From Epinephelus fuscoguttatus (Eukaryota; Chordata; Actinopteri; Perciformes; Serranidae), in contig NC_064759.1 in assembly GCF_011397635.1 (NCBI RefSeq), positions 23,336,428 through 23,400,427 on the forward strand: DNA of 64,000 bases. The letters are read 5' to 3'. The translations under genes were made by a program, and so were the position numbers. Each line of letters starts with the position of its first letter. The first letter of the stretch is position 1. Under the pieces are notes generated by a model. It made no database searches. It was not told the origin of the DNA and saw only the letters and a program-made list of their open reading frames with translations. Below, piece after piece: positions 48,184 to 59,880 of this stretch.

Positions 48184-48920
48184 ATCCTCCTGAGACCCTG
48201 CGTCCTCATTTGAGGACATCACATTTTGGGTTTACTTGACCTTATACTTCAATCTACTTGACTTAGAACTGTTGTCCTCATTTGGGGACAATTTTCTGTG
48301 CCATCCAGTGGTAGTAAGAGCACAATACACTAATACATGTAAAAACAAGATGGCAGCCTTCTCTGCGAAGGCAGTCTAAGCCCGATCCCAACACAAAAGT
48401 GGACAAGGTCCAAAACCTGATCACATTTTATGATTGAAACTTGTTTATTTATGATTAATAATGTTTGTAGTTTCGGGGTGTCGGTGGCGTGGTGGATGGT
48501 GCCGGCGCCCCATGTATAGAGGTGGTGCCTCGCTGCAGCAGTAGTTGCGAGTTCGACTCCGGCTTGCGACCCTTTGCTGCATGTCGTCCCCCCGCTCTCT
48601 CTGTCTCCCCATTTCACACTGTCCTGTATAATAAAGGCAAAAAGCCCAAAAAAATAATTTTTAAAAAAATAATGTTTGTAGTTTGATACGGAATACACAT
48701 AAGACCAATTTTAGCAACAGTAACAAGCAAAGACACTGTTAACTTGTAAGTACTCTTTTGAGGACATTGGGACTTTTAGTATCGTCTCATTTGAGGCCAC
48801 TGGGACCTTATTATTATTGACAATGTTTAGTTTTTTTATACTTTTTGGTTCCTGCTGATCTCAAATAGTTAGGAAAAATTAGAAATGCATACCAAACAAA
48901 AGTTCGGATCTCAGGAGGAT
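48184..48920 (-). mobile_element. MITE, ATCCTCCTGAGACCC family, copy 2 (inverted, interrupted by a SINE)
   Basis: The ends are atcctcctgagaccc (48184) and gatctcaggaggat (to 48920). The reverse complement follows copy 1 along its whole length, for example aaaacaagatggcagcc opposite ggctgccatcttgtttt. Subtracting the SINE and one target copy (48474-48684) leaves about 526 bp, the same size as copy 1. Confidence 0.8.
48474..48667 (+). mobile_element. tRNA-derived SINE with 17 bp target-site duplication
   Basis: The head has an A-box-like tggcgtggtggatggtgc and a perfect B box gagttcgactcc (48549-48560). The body runs gcatgtcgtccccccgctct to a 3' end 'aataaaggcaaaaagccc' and an A-rich tail. It is flanked by the direct repeat aataatgtttgtagttt at 48457-48473 and 48668-48684, the mark of LINE-driven retroposition. 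It lies inside the MITE and so is younger. Confidence 0.92.
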
Positions 48921-50020
48921 ATGTAACACAAAGTCACAAGGACGTAGGTTTCATTTAAACACTGGGGGGACCACGCACTAAATGGGGGGGTTTGAGTTTT
49001 TCTCTGTTTTCCTTGTTTTTTGTCTTTTCTGCAGTGATTGATGGTATAAATGTCTTTATTTTTGGCAAAATAAAAGTCCTCTGCTATTGCCATATTTTTG
49101 AGGAGAGACAAAGGCACATGTTCTAAATATTGAGGGGGACATGCACACTTGGAATAATTTTTTGTTTCATCAGTTTGACTGCTGCAGGTTTGTCTGCTGT
49201 TTTCAGCCTTTAAATGGTATTAAAATCATGATTTTAAATTACTTGCATTCAAATAAACAATGCAACATAACACTTGACACTAAAAGGAGAAGCACAGGCA
49301 GCTCTTGGTGCTGCTCCAAAACTATTCCCTCTTACAAAACCTCTGCAGTAAATGATGGCATCTGTGGAATGGACAGAGTCTTTTCATAAGAGCACACCCA
49401 CGTCCAACAGTGCCTTGCAGGTGCACGCTGAGAAACAATCACAAAAAAACAGGAAAAAATAAATTATTCTCTGCTGTCATGTTCCCACGAGCGAGTTCTT
49501 CTTTTATTGTTTCATATATTAAGCATAACTGACAAGATGACTTGGCAAAGACCACCTGGCTGGAATGTCATCAGTCATGTTCCCAATGTGAAATAATAAA
49601 AGAACTGTTGTGAACGTAACAGCAGTGTCTTTATCTCCATCTGTGGCTCCAAGCCCAGCAAAATAACCCTGGCAGAGGAGCACACGGTGGAGAGCAGGGT
49701 TAACATGCCATGTCACACAGACTTATGTAAGTGATGAGCATAATGTCAGTAGTCCAGTGTGGTTCTTCACTGTAACCGCAAGTGCTGCGAGGAGTCCCGC
49801 CACAGTCCCTGTTAATAAGGGCTCTGAGAGGAGAGAGGAGGTCAAACAGAGTGCTCCAGCTGCACATGAGGATGAATAGCATACAGGGGGATGATGGGCA
49901 GAGGTGTGGGGGCGGGGGGCCTGAGGACCTGGGGAGTGATCAGGACAGAGGAGGGTCTCCAATCCTTTGCCAAAAAATACAGAGGAGGAGTGTGGAAAAT
50001 CACGCTGGCTGCTCATTTGT
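48921..50020. other. Non-coding interval; nothing definite
   Basis: No gene or named repeat recognised. Confidence 0.35.
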
Positions 50021-50068
50021 AGATAGATAGATAGATAGATACATAGATACATAGATACATAGATAGAG
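50021..50068 (+). repeat. (AGAT)n / ACATAGAT tetranucleotide microsatellite
   Basis: Five perfect AGAT units followed by the eight-base variant acatagat repeated. Confidence 0.95.
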
Positions 50069-50262
50069 AATCTGTCTATTTCCGCCCAACAAGGACACAG
50101 CATCATAAATTCAAAGGCACTCAAACAACCCTTTGCAGGCCATCAATTCTAAATTATGTGAGGTAGTAACGACACTAACTCTCCTCCAAACTGCAGCTGT
50201 GTTCCCATCTCCCCCAGATTTCTGCTCACCTCTGCTCCTCCCTGTGTGTCAGTTAGAGGCGA

Positions 50263-50288
50263 CCTCCTCCTCCTCCTCCTCCTCCTCT
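50263..50288 (+). repeat. (CTC)n microsatellite
   Basis: About eight uninterrupted trinucleotide units. Confidence 0.9.
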
Positions 50289-51032
50289 AGTCAGACCAAT
50301 CTGTCAGGACACAATAGGCTACCTCTCCAGCTATGTTGTTTTTGGAACGGGAACCCTTCAGCCCCGCTTGTTCTTCCTCCTGGCTGACAGATATTAGTCG
50401 AGAAGACACTCTTCTTTGAGGGCTTTATCTCGGCTGACTGTAGAGTTTTACCTTTTTTTGCTCTCGGGGTGTTGTTTACTTTCACTCATCAATGTGGAAG
50501 TTGTGTGATCAGGGCCACCCAGCTGGGGATCTCTTCAAGATGTGAAGTCACTCGGTTTGATTATCACATTCAACGTTTCCACTTAGAAGAGCATACAAAA
50601 GAGGAATATAATTGCTATAAGTAAGGTTTTAATTTAATTTTCACAAAATAAATGGCCCCAAAATGTCTTCCACCCTTTGTTTTAAGTTATATATTGTCCT
50701 TTATTCTTTGTTTTATGTTTTTATGCTCCAATGTCTTTCTAAAATTCAATAAAATCTTAATCATAAAACATAATTTTCACAAAATACATTCCTTCCTTCC
50801 ATCAGCATTAAATACCGTCTCTATCAGGATGAAGGTGGACTGACTGTGGGCTGAAATCTGTTAAAGACATTACTTGCTGTTGTGAAGTGCAGACACCTGC
50901 AGCTTCAGGCTGTTTTCCCCATCTGCTGGACACTCTTCAAGAATTAGCAGGTAACAGGAATGTGTCTATATTATAAGAATAAGCAGCAGTGGTCGTGATA
51001 CCAACTGTACCCTGAATGTTTTCCCAATGTTT
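50289..51032. other. Non-coding interval; nothing definite
   Basis: No coding or repeat signal beyond AT-rich runs. Confidence 0.35.
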
Positions 51033-51210
51033 ACAGTGGTGGGAAGTATTTTCTTAAGTACTGCACTTAAATAAATAAGAGGTATTTCCATTTGATGCTA
51101 CACTACACTTTATACTACTCCAATACATTTACTTTTTACTTCACTATATTATTTGACGGCTGTAGTTACTTTTCAGATTAAGATCTGACATTTATTCACT
51201 GACTGATTGT
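51033..51210 (+). repeat. AGTA-rich dispersed repeat, copy 3
   Basis: Begins acagtggtgggaagtatt and contains 'ttaagtactgcactta', 'tatttccatttgatgctac' and 'atacatttactttttactt'. It is the most complete copy in the window. Confidence 0.7.
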
Positions 51211-51384
51211 GAAAGTCTGGCCCATCTTTCCCAGCCTTTTTGGCTTGTGACACCTTACCAATAAATAAATTAAAATAATAGTAATATTAAAAAGTCTGCT
51301 TGGCTATCCCACATGTTTTTTCTTGTCTGTTATTATCCTGTTTTTGGCAGACCTACTTCCACACTATGTCAAAAATTCTTTCAT

Positions 51385-51912
51385 TACTATAAATGTCTCT
51401 CCCCATATTGCCATTTTTGGGTTTCTTGAAGGCCATACCAATACACATCCCAGCAATTAGAAGCCCTAGCTTCTACTTCCCTCCTGGCAAGACGCCATCT
51501 TCTTCTTCACTGGAAGGCTACTAAAGCTCCCTCCAGTACTCAATGGCTCAGTGATGTCATGTCCTTTATAAAGCTAGAGAAGATTAAATATTCAATTAGA
51601 GGTAAATCAGATAAGTTATATAATATATTACAGTCTTTTTCAACATCCTAAAACTCTCTTTAATCCCTGTCTCCTGACTGACTACCCCTCCTGTCCCTCT
51701 TTATCCTAATTAGCATGATAAGTATCTTTACAGCTTTCAAATGCATAAAGCATGGCTTTTTTTCTTCTTTTTTTTGCTTGAGTGTCTGTTTTGATGCATG
51801 GTACTTTGTTTATATTATTATTATTACATAAAAATGATTCTCATAGTTGAATTGACACTGCTTGTCATACCATGTGCTATACTCCTTAATAAACAAAATA
51901 AAATAATCCTTT
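51385..51912 (+). mobile_element. L1-like LINE, ORF2 C-terminus and 3' UTR (5'-truncated)
   Basis: 51466-51651 is open for 61 codons and then stops (TAA). It encodes ARRHLLLHWKATKAPSSTQW, LSDVMSFIKLEKIKYSIRGK and NILQSFSTS. This matches the usual end of L1/Tx1-like ORF2 proteins in fish (arg-arg, leu-rich, 'HWK', 'W', 'LEKIxYS', final aromatic block). A matching upstream piece in another frame includes HIAIFGFLEG. Downstream lies T-rich 3' UTR and an A-rich end 'aataaacaaaataaaataa' (51890-51908). Typical 5'-truncated LINE insertion. Confidence 0.8.
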
Positions 51913-54900
51913 TCAGGGGGAACTACCTTGTTAGGTACCTGTCACCTGTAAAGCACACTGAATTGCAATAACCTGTAAAAGGTGCTAAAGGCATACAGAT
52001 AGATTTTGACTTATTGATTAATCAGTCAATTGATTAAATGAGTTGTTTGCACTTCCACCAGACATGATTTCCCCCTCTTAACTTCTCAGATAGTTCATTA
52101 AAATACCGATTCAGGACTGATAAGTAATAGATGTACTAATTTTGTCTCATTGGTGAGGCCACCTTAGCCTCTGAAAGTGAGTGCTTTTATTTTGAAGGAG
52201 CACTGCCGGTAGGAGTAAAGAACGCAGGTGTGTTGTACCTTTTGGTTGTCTAGCACCTGACAGAGAAGGCCACGAGGTTTGTCAATAATTTAAATTCTTG
52301 TTATTGACAATGAGTGACAGTATGATGTGTATACAGTTTTTGTAGTCGATGCACATTTTAAAACAGCCTATAATGCCTCTTAGTTTGTTTTAATTTGGCT
52401 AATTAAACAGTTAGCTCAGCAATTCATTATCGTCCTTGAACGTTACTTGGTGACATTTTTAAGACTAACAATCAGCTAACATAACATTAGCCTGTCTTTG
52501 TCGTGTGTGCTAATGCTATGCATTTCTGTGTTTTGTTATGTTTGCTCTATCTGCAGCTATGTGTTGTCAAATTAGTGAAGAAGTTTATGTGTTTATGTTT
52601 CCTTAATTTGCAGTACGCTGGGCTCTCAGGGCCACCGTACAATGCACCTTTCAGCCAAACAATTAGTATTTCTAGACTTTGCACATATGTAGTGTACATA
52701 TAGCCTCTGTATGTATAGTCTGAATAAATGCTGTACTATGGAGGTGTGTGCTGCAGTGAGTAGCCACACTATATGGGGCAAAGCATGCTTGAATTGGCAT
52801 GGTTTGTTTGGTTTTATGTCTGGTTTTAGTTTTAAACAGTGACTAATCATTTAATTTTAAGTTTGATAGCCTATGTTTACCTGTAGCACCCTATCAGAGC
52901 ATGCCATTTTGTTAGGTTGGAAAAAAATGGCCTATTATTCTCTTCTGTGTTCTTCTCAGCTCTTACCATGTGTTTACTGCACGTTTTGGAGCTACAGTAT
53001 TGTCAGTAAAGCTTTTGTTAACTATCATTTGGAGAGCTAAACTATTATTCAGCAGATGATGCTTCAACTATAGCCAACTGCATGTAAAGTAGTTAAAAAT
53101 AGCTCCACCTCCAGCAGCTGCAGCAGTAAAATTACCCACTGTTGCATTACTATTAACAATCTAATAATGTAGGCTAACATATAATATATCACTCACAAGA
53201 GGCTCAGTTGCATGTTGACAGTATCGATCAAACTCCTCCTCTTCACTGGGGTTATGGAGAAGTTGTGTCCTTAATCAGCTTCAGCAACTGTAGTATTACT
53301 GGTGTCCACTTAATGTTGAAAACATCAGTCTTTAGTTGGAGCTTGGCTGTTTTGCTTACCATCAAATGTACTCTCCTCAATTTACTTTTGCTTTAGGATG
53401 TGTACTTCTTCTGCCACTGGTACTCTGAAGGTATCCAGAGTAATTCTTTATACAGAAACCAGTAGTTTTATAATAATTGCACATATGGTAAGAAGGCCTG
53501 ACATTAGGGTATTGGATGCAGTCTGTTAATGGAGCTCGTGATGTGAGATTTGTGCTCTCTTTAAGATGAGAACCTCCCAATGGCGAAGTGCTAATCATCA
53601 AAACGTTGTGCTGCATTCCCGTGTCTCATTCCCAGCGCTCCTCCATCTGTTTTTTAGATTGTTGATGAACTGGGAGTGTCACGGTTGGTACATCAGGCCT
53701 GTCAGCAGGCACGCTCTTTGTACCTCCCCCACGCCATCTTGGTACACCTGACAAAACTTCTTACTGCAAGATAGGATGTGATCACATCAACAAAAATAAA
53801 CTCTTCTTCTAACTGCAGGAACTGGATAGAGACTTTGCCATCATTCCACCGACGGCAAAGTAATCTGCAAATCAGGGGCTTTGTTGTGGTCTGAGGTGCA
53901 GATGCTTTTCTCGGATGTTTATCAAGAATATTTGGGCTTATTTGTGTCTTCTAATTTTCCTTAATCTTTATCACGGTGTTCTGCCATGACGAAACCCGGT
54001 TTCTGTGAGGTTGGATGATGGAAAAAGTGAGAGTGAGAGCAAAGTGAGGTGTCCAAGGATGTGGATGGTGATTACTCACAAAGCCGCTCCGAATGCTGCC
54101 AAACACTTCAGGTTGTTTTTTTCCCTGTGAGTCATTTGGTAACAGAGCTTCCTCCTTCCCAGCGGTGGTCATGGGAAGAGGCTCCAAGCAGGCTGTTAGT
54201 CAGCAGAAAGGCATTGAACTCTGGGCAACAATCGACACCTTGTAACGTACACCACAAACATTTTCAGCTAAAACTGGAAACATACAAACCATTACAGGTT
54301 TAGAAAACTACAACAGTGTCCATATTTATGTGATAGGAACAATTTAGATCCCAGATTTTATTGTTTTTAAAAAGGCTTTGTTTTCAGGCATGTTGTGCAT
54401 CAGTTACGCCAAGAATTTTGCTCTTGGTGTTCTCTCGTAGTATGGTCTCCTTTTCCTAATGTACATGGACTCCTAGTACAAGTACAAGACGCTGTGGTCT
54501 CACTGTTTGATTCTCTACTGAGTGACTAAAACACCAGTGATAAATGAAGTGCAACCATAAACCTTTTTCTGACTTTTCTAATTGCTGAACTTTCTCCTCT
54601 TTCACATCATCTATTACCAAATTATTACGGTGCAATGAGAAAGGGAAGGAGAGTGGGGGTAAATGGTGGTGGCGTGTAGGAGACACCACCACTACCTTTG
54701 CAGCATGCATAAATCACAGGGCTAATAAATTGAAAGCTAAATGACTTCTTGCCCTCCACATATATCATGGAGGCAAACCAAATGAAGCCTTATATACCCC
54801 AGAGGACAGAGGAATGCTTCTGTTCATAACAGTGATTTGTGGATGGCCCACATGGCTGTTGGTTTCAGAGTCAAACTGTTTGGACTCAAGCATGTTTACT

Positions 54901-55085
54901 TATTGCAGCATGGTTATTTAAATCGAGTATATCAGAAATTAGTTTAGAAGGAAAAATACAAGAGAGCCCCAAAATCCAGTGATTACAATCTTCATTTGAC
55001 TTTGTCCAATTTCAAATGAACTTCAAATACTGAATGCATTCTCTGTGTAACTGCAGTTCTTGCAAAACAAAACATAATGTTAAAA
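51913..55085. other. Non-coding interval; nothing definite
   Basis: No gene supported. 54700-54800 is repeat-poor with homeodomain-like cores (gggctaataaattgaaag) and could be conserved. The remaining frames are short and featureless. Confidence 0.3.
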
Positions 55086-55294
55086 AAGTAGGGCTGCACA
55101 ATTAATTGAAGTATAATCGAAACTACAGTATGGCCAAGTGCAATATCTGAATTGCAGGAGCTGCAGTTTTTTTGACAAAGATAAAATTTGTCACAACATA
55201 CCATAATGATTGAAGCATTGTGGTCCAACAAATCATATTCCAGACGTAGGTAAACATGCTTGTTTGGTACAGAACCCAGCAAAATCCCGTCATC

Positions 55295-55297
<3 letters not shown>
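55086..55297. repeat. Dispersed repeat ('gggctgcacaattaatt' type)
   Basis: Begins tagggctgcacaattaattg and includes 'tgcaatatctgaattgcagg', a succession common in teleost genomes. It is cut by the TA microsatellite at its right. Class not assigned. Confidence 0.5.

Positions 55298-55357
<60 letters not shown>
55298..55357 (+). repeat. (TA)n microsatellite
   Basis: About 29 uninterrupted TA units, able to form cruciforms; prone to length error in assemblies. Confidence 0.97.
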
Positions 55358-55359
<2 letters not shown>

Positions 55360-55521
55360 CAAGAATTACCATTGCCACTAAAATTGTGTGGCTTGTATCA
55401 CAGAATCTGTTACAAATAATTGCAATATGACTTTTTTCTCTTGCATATTTTGCACGTTAAGAAAAGTGTAAAAAAAAATTGCAGCAAAACTTTATTTATT
55501 ATTATTTATGACATGCTGACA

Positions 55522-55806
55522 TGCCCACCCCCTCTCCCACTGAGGAGCAAGATATAGACTTTGTGGTGGTTTTGCTTCGTCATTCTTGTTTTTTTATGGG
55601 TTGTTTTTGTCTCTCTGTGGTTGTTTGCCCCTTTTTGTAGTAAAGATGTGTCCCTTTGCATCTCTTGGTGGTCATTTTGGGTCTCTTCCTGGTTGCCTGT
55701 GTTTATTTGACTTACATTTGCAGTTGAAGGCCTGGGGACCCCTGACACTTTGGGCCCCTGGCTGTGGGCCTGTGCCCTGCAAACTAATTTAGTAATCCAT
55801 CCATTC
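55522..55806. mobile_element. MITE-like element with internal minisatellite (GGATGGATTA family), copy 3, one end present
   Basis: The interior has tttgtctctctgtggttg-like units. The right end reads tttgggcccctggctgtggg, then agtaatccatccattcg, the inverse of the copy 2 left end. The left terminus is lost near 55522. Confidence 0.6.
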
Positions 55807-58146
55807 GTGTTTGTGTTGCTGTCATGAGATTATTTCCTCATCTGATAAAAGGCGTGATGATACCATTATTATGTTTCCATTTCTGTATTCATTAAATAGG
55901 TGTTGCTTCACTTTAACACATGAGACTTAACACAAATGAGCAACTGTGGACAGGCGCTGAAACTCACTCAACATCGATACAATGGCGCCACCCACTGGAT
56001 TAAAACCGCCAAGTTCTGTGATGCTTAAAGGTGTATTGGGTCTACCATGAAAACACACACTGCAGTTATGTCCTGCAAAGATCTGTATAGTGGGATTGTC
56101 TTTAATATTCACCTAAGAGTGAATTAAAGTTAAAATAACCATAAATGTGGCTCTAATGAAATCTTAGAAAGTTCTTAAGAAAAAAATTAAACCATTTGAG
56201 GACGGAAACCCTAAAATGTATCACTGTAGTATGAAGGATAGTCAACTTCTCTCAGTTAATGCATCATCCAAATTTCTATGAAAAAAGATACACTACAGGA
56301 CTAAGTTTTTCTTGGCAGTCGGCTGGGATACGAGCCAGATGAAACAGCAATTTCAGCATTTTCTTTCTCCTTTTAAAAGAAAATAAAATCCTGCCAACCT
56401 TTACTTAATCCCGCCTGGATCACCACAGCAGACTGAGCAGCCAAGATGGGCTTTGTTTGTGAGGTCTCACCTTGTCTATTGTCCTGATGAAGAATATGGT
56501 CTGTCTAGGACACTTGTTGAAATGCAATCTGTGGTGAATAGACAGCCAAGAAACCAGGGAATATACATGAAGTATGCTCAACAAACAAATGCGATGTGTG
56601 CCTAGTGCAATGCATTACTGGGATTTTATAGTTACCACAGTGAAGAGATGCACTTTAGAGTGTGTGAGAACATTTTCAGTTTTTCATGTTGTTCTGCAAA
56701 GACTGCACAGGAAACAGAAAATGTCTTTTCCTTATTACAGCTGAATATTCTCACACTCACACTAACAGGCAGGACTCGGTGTTTGCACAGGTTTGGCAGG
56801 AGTGTCAGTGACAAGGACTACTTAACATGTTAATTTGTTGATGTGTTATGAGGAACAGCAGTGGTTCACGTTGGCAGGGAGCTCTGAGTGAAACACAGCA
56901 GCAGTCTGGAAGAAGCTGCGGACATAAACTCCGTGATGACTATGATATATGATCTTCTTTTGATCATATAGTTTCACTGAGAACATTCTGTCCAGAGATC
57001 AGAGGAGAGATGTTACAGTCAGCCCTTCTCACAACTATAAATGCTCTTTTGTGAGTGAAGTGGTAAAAATAAGACAGGCTGTGGTCTGCTGAGAAGTGGA
57101 TGAGTAAATGTGGTATGTTAAGAAAAAAAAAAGCCAGTCGTTTAAGACAAAGTGTTGTGGTGGCTCTATTGTGGTATTCATTTTCCTGGTGTGTATTTCC
57201 TGCTCCATAGACTGGGTTAGTGCCAGAAAACTAAAAACAAGCAAAAAGCTCTCCTAATGTGATCTGAGTCATTCGGAGTATAAAAGTATAAGGCAAAACA
57301 AAAAACAAATGGTTGAGTAATAGACGAAAAGATTCTGCAGAATTTTACACCGCCACCATCATAAAATATAGAGATAATTGTGCAAGAACTATGTGTATTT
57401 GCTGATGTTTTCTTGTTGTAAATGGATGACAATAACTTTATTGGAAACTGAGGTTAGTTTTGCAACATTAGTTGAAGGCACAGTTTTGAGCTCAAAAAGC
57501 AGGGATGGGAGTAGTGTTTATACATCACTGTGTTGTCTGATGTTTTATTTTGCTGTTGATTCTAGGAGAGGCATTAGGATATTTAGTTTCTACAGCTTCA
57601 CATTGGTAGTTGCACCCTCGGCAGTGTCTGTAGACTTTCCATTTGTTTAGTAGTTTGAGTTTTCTGTCTTTTCTGCTTAATTCTAGTCAGACTATTAAAA
57701 AGAAGGCAGTTTGATACTTACAATTGTTAATCACTTGTCCACACGGGCTAAAAATGAACATAGAAGTGAAATTTATTGTTGCTTTGGACATAAAAGCTCA
57801 TGTTGCTGATGTTGTTCCATGAGTTAATGCTTTCACATTTAATGCAGTTTGTTTTGTTGCCGAGAGATGTTTAATTTAACAGTAGTATACTCTAACTACC
57901 GCGTATATAACGCAGCAATATATCAGTATTATGATAGATACTGTCTTAGTTTTTGGATGTCGTAATATCCTAAGTGTTCTTTTTTCCTGGTTTTAAAGGC
58001 CACATTATGTTGATGTAATTTTCTGAACTTACCAGACTGTTGAAGCTGTTCTGTTATTTGCCTTCACCCCTGAAGTCATTACATCCACATTAATGATTAT
58101 TTATCAAAAATCTGACTGTAATTATTTTGTGAAAGCACCAATAGTC
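55807..58146. other. Non-coding interval; nothing definite
   Basis: No gene or named repeat recognised. Frames are short and lack features. Confidence 0.35.
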
Positions 58147-58237
58147 AACCCTGCAGTATCATTGCAATATCAGTATTGAGATATTTTGTCAAAAATATTG
58201 CAATATTTGATTTTCTCCATATCATACAGCCCTATAA
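58147..58237. repeat. Dispersed repeat fragment ('attgcaatat..cagccctat' end)
   Basis: Alternating attgcaatatcag / tattgagatatttt ending in atcatacagccctat, a common teleost repeat terminus and possibly the inverse end of the type at 55086. Confidence 0.45.
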
Positions 58238-58389
58238 CGCAGCTGTGGCTCAGAGGTCAAACAGGTAGGAAATCGGAGGATCAGTGGTTCGATCCCTGGC
58301 TCCTCTAGACCGCATGTCGAAATATCCTTGGGCAAAATACTGAACCCCAAATGCTCACTGTGGCTGTTACAGACTAGAAAAGTGCTATA
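58238..58389 (+). mobile_element. tRNA-derived SINE (second family), interrupted by a Tc1 element
   Basis: The head contains agctgtggctcagaggtc and a perfect B box ggttcgatccc (58286-58296). The body is 'ctagaccgcatgtcgaaat', 'ccttgggcaaaatactgaac' and 'gactagaaaagtgctata'. The 3' end stops exactly where the Tc1-like inverted repeat starts at a TA. It differs from the SINE at 48474. Confidence 0.8.
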
Positions 58390-59880
58390 CAGTGGTGGAA
58401 AAAAGTTTTCGGACACCCCATGCATTTGTGAAATATTGCATTAAGAATCACTCTTAGGTCTTCAAGTGCAATTTCTTTTAGTACAGTCACAGCCAAAATA
58501 CTAAATAAATCCTAAAAAAGCCATTAAAAACTTAAAATTGATTGGTTCCATAAAAATACATAAGAAATTTTGAGTATTGGGTCATTTTGGTACCAGTGAT
58601 GAAGGTCGTTCTTTTTATTAAAAGACACAATTTTTGTTGCCAAGCTTCATGTCTACATAAAGCCAGCACATTTGAAAGTTCTTCAGACACAAAAATGGCT
58701 AAAACAAGGAACCTAACGCAGGAAACATGCCTGAAGATAAAGATTCTCAGCCAGGAAGGGTACAGCTGCCGCCAGATAGCCAGGAAGTGCAGATGCAGTC
58801 CTTCAGCAGTTGGATACACTCTGCAGAAATACAGACGAACCAACAGCTTGGAAGACAAACCAAGATCTGGGGTCCAAGGGTTTCTTCAGCAAGAAATGAC
58901 CGCATCCTGATCTGCATGTGCAGGCAAAACCACGAATGACATCACAGGAGCTTCAGCAGCAGTGGTCAAACCAAACTGGTGTCCAGTGTTCCACCCACAC
59001 TGTACGTGGCCGACTTTTAGATCATGGCTTAAGGTCCTACAAGGCTATCAAGAAGCCCCTGATCAATGAGAGACAGAGGTTAGCCCGGCGCTGGGCCCAG
59101 GCACACAAGAACTGGACAGCCAGGAATTGGAAGAAGATTTTGTGGTCAGATGAGTCCAGTTTCCAGCTTTATCTTCCTCCTACTAATGTGAGGGTACACA
59201 GAAGGCCAGGCGAAGCATTATCTCCAGCATGTACAGTACCTACTGTCAATCATGGTGGAGGCAGTATCATGGTTTGGGGATGCATGAGTGCTGCTGGTGT
59301 TGGTCATCTCACTGTCTGTGATGGCTCATTGAATTCTACCAAGTATTGTACCATTCTCGAAACCCACATGCTCCCTTCTGCGCGTGCACTGTTCCGTCGA
59401 GGTAAAAACTGGATGTTTCAACAAGGTGATGCTCCTTGCCACACATCCAAGGCCAGTAGAACTTGGCTGCAGGAGCACAGTATCCAGGTCTTAGAGTGGC
59501 CAGCTCAATCCCCGGACATGAGCCCCATTGAAAATCTGTGGTGGATTATCAAAAGGTCTGTTTCAAAGCATAAACCAAAGAATTTAGAAGAATTAAAAGC
59601 AGTAATTCAAGAAGAATGGGACAAGATTACCCCTCAACAGTGTGAAAGGCTTGTGGGGAACATGCCAGCCAGGATTAGAGCTCTACTACGTGCCAATGGC
59701 AGGACTACTAAATATTAATTTGATGATGTGATGGTTTATTTATTTTTGGTTCAGTTTTGAACACATTCTCTGTTATTTGTTGACTTTGATACCGACAATG
59801 TTGAGAACTGACATATTGAAACTGTCAAGAATTTAGTTTTGTTAGTTTTTCTTGTAAACAATAAACAAAAAAATATAATT
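58390..59880 (+). mobile_element. Tc1-like DNA transposon, right end lost
   Basis: The left terminus is cagtggtggaaaaaagtttt, starting after a TA (58388-58389), then the usual 5' non-coding stretch and a transposase gene on the same strand. The complementary right terminus (ending ..ttttttccaccactg) is not present after the gene. Recognisable 3' sequence fades out near 59880 (approximate). With the transposase broken, the copy cannot move itself. Confidence 0.85.
58695..59718 (+). pseudogene. Tc1-like transposase, frameshifted
   Basis: The original gene starts at ATG 58695 (MAKTRNLTQETCLKIKILSQ) with a helix-turn-helix paired-type DNA-binding domain (YSCRQIARKCRCSPSAVGYT). The frame shifts near 58868-58880 to a frame giving PRVSSARNDRILICMCRQN. 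It shifts again near 58928-58936 into the long frame beginning MTSQELQQQWSNQTGVQ, which then stays open to the stop at 59716. The DD34E catalytic residues are present: D in LWSDESSF, D in QQGDAPCHTS (family usually DNAPCH) and E in DMSPIENLW, 34 residues on. Two indels, few other lesions: a fairly young but dead copy. Confidence 0.92.

Noticed and set aside
54992..55378. 128-codon - strand frame through the TA microsatellite
   Set aside because: A third of it is Tyr-Ile repeats from the (TA)n array. The rest overlaps a dispersed repeat.
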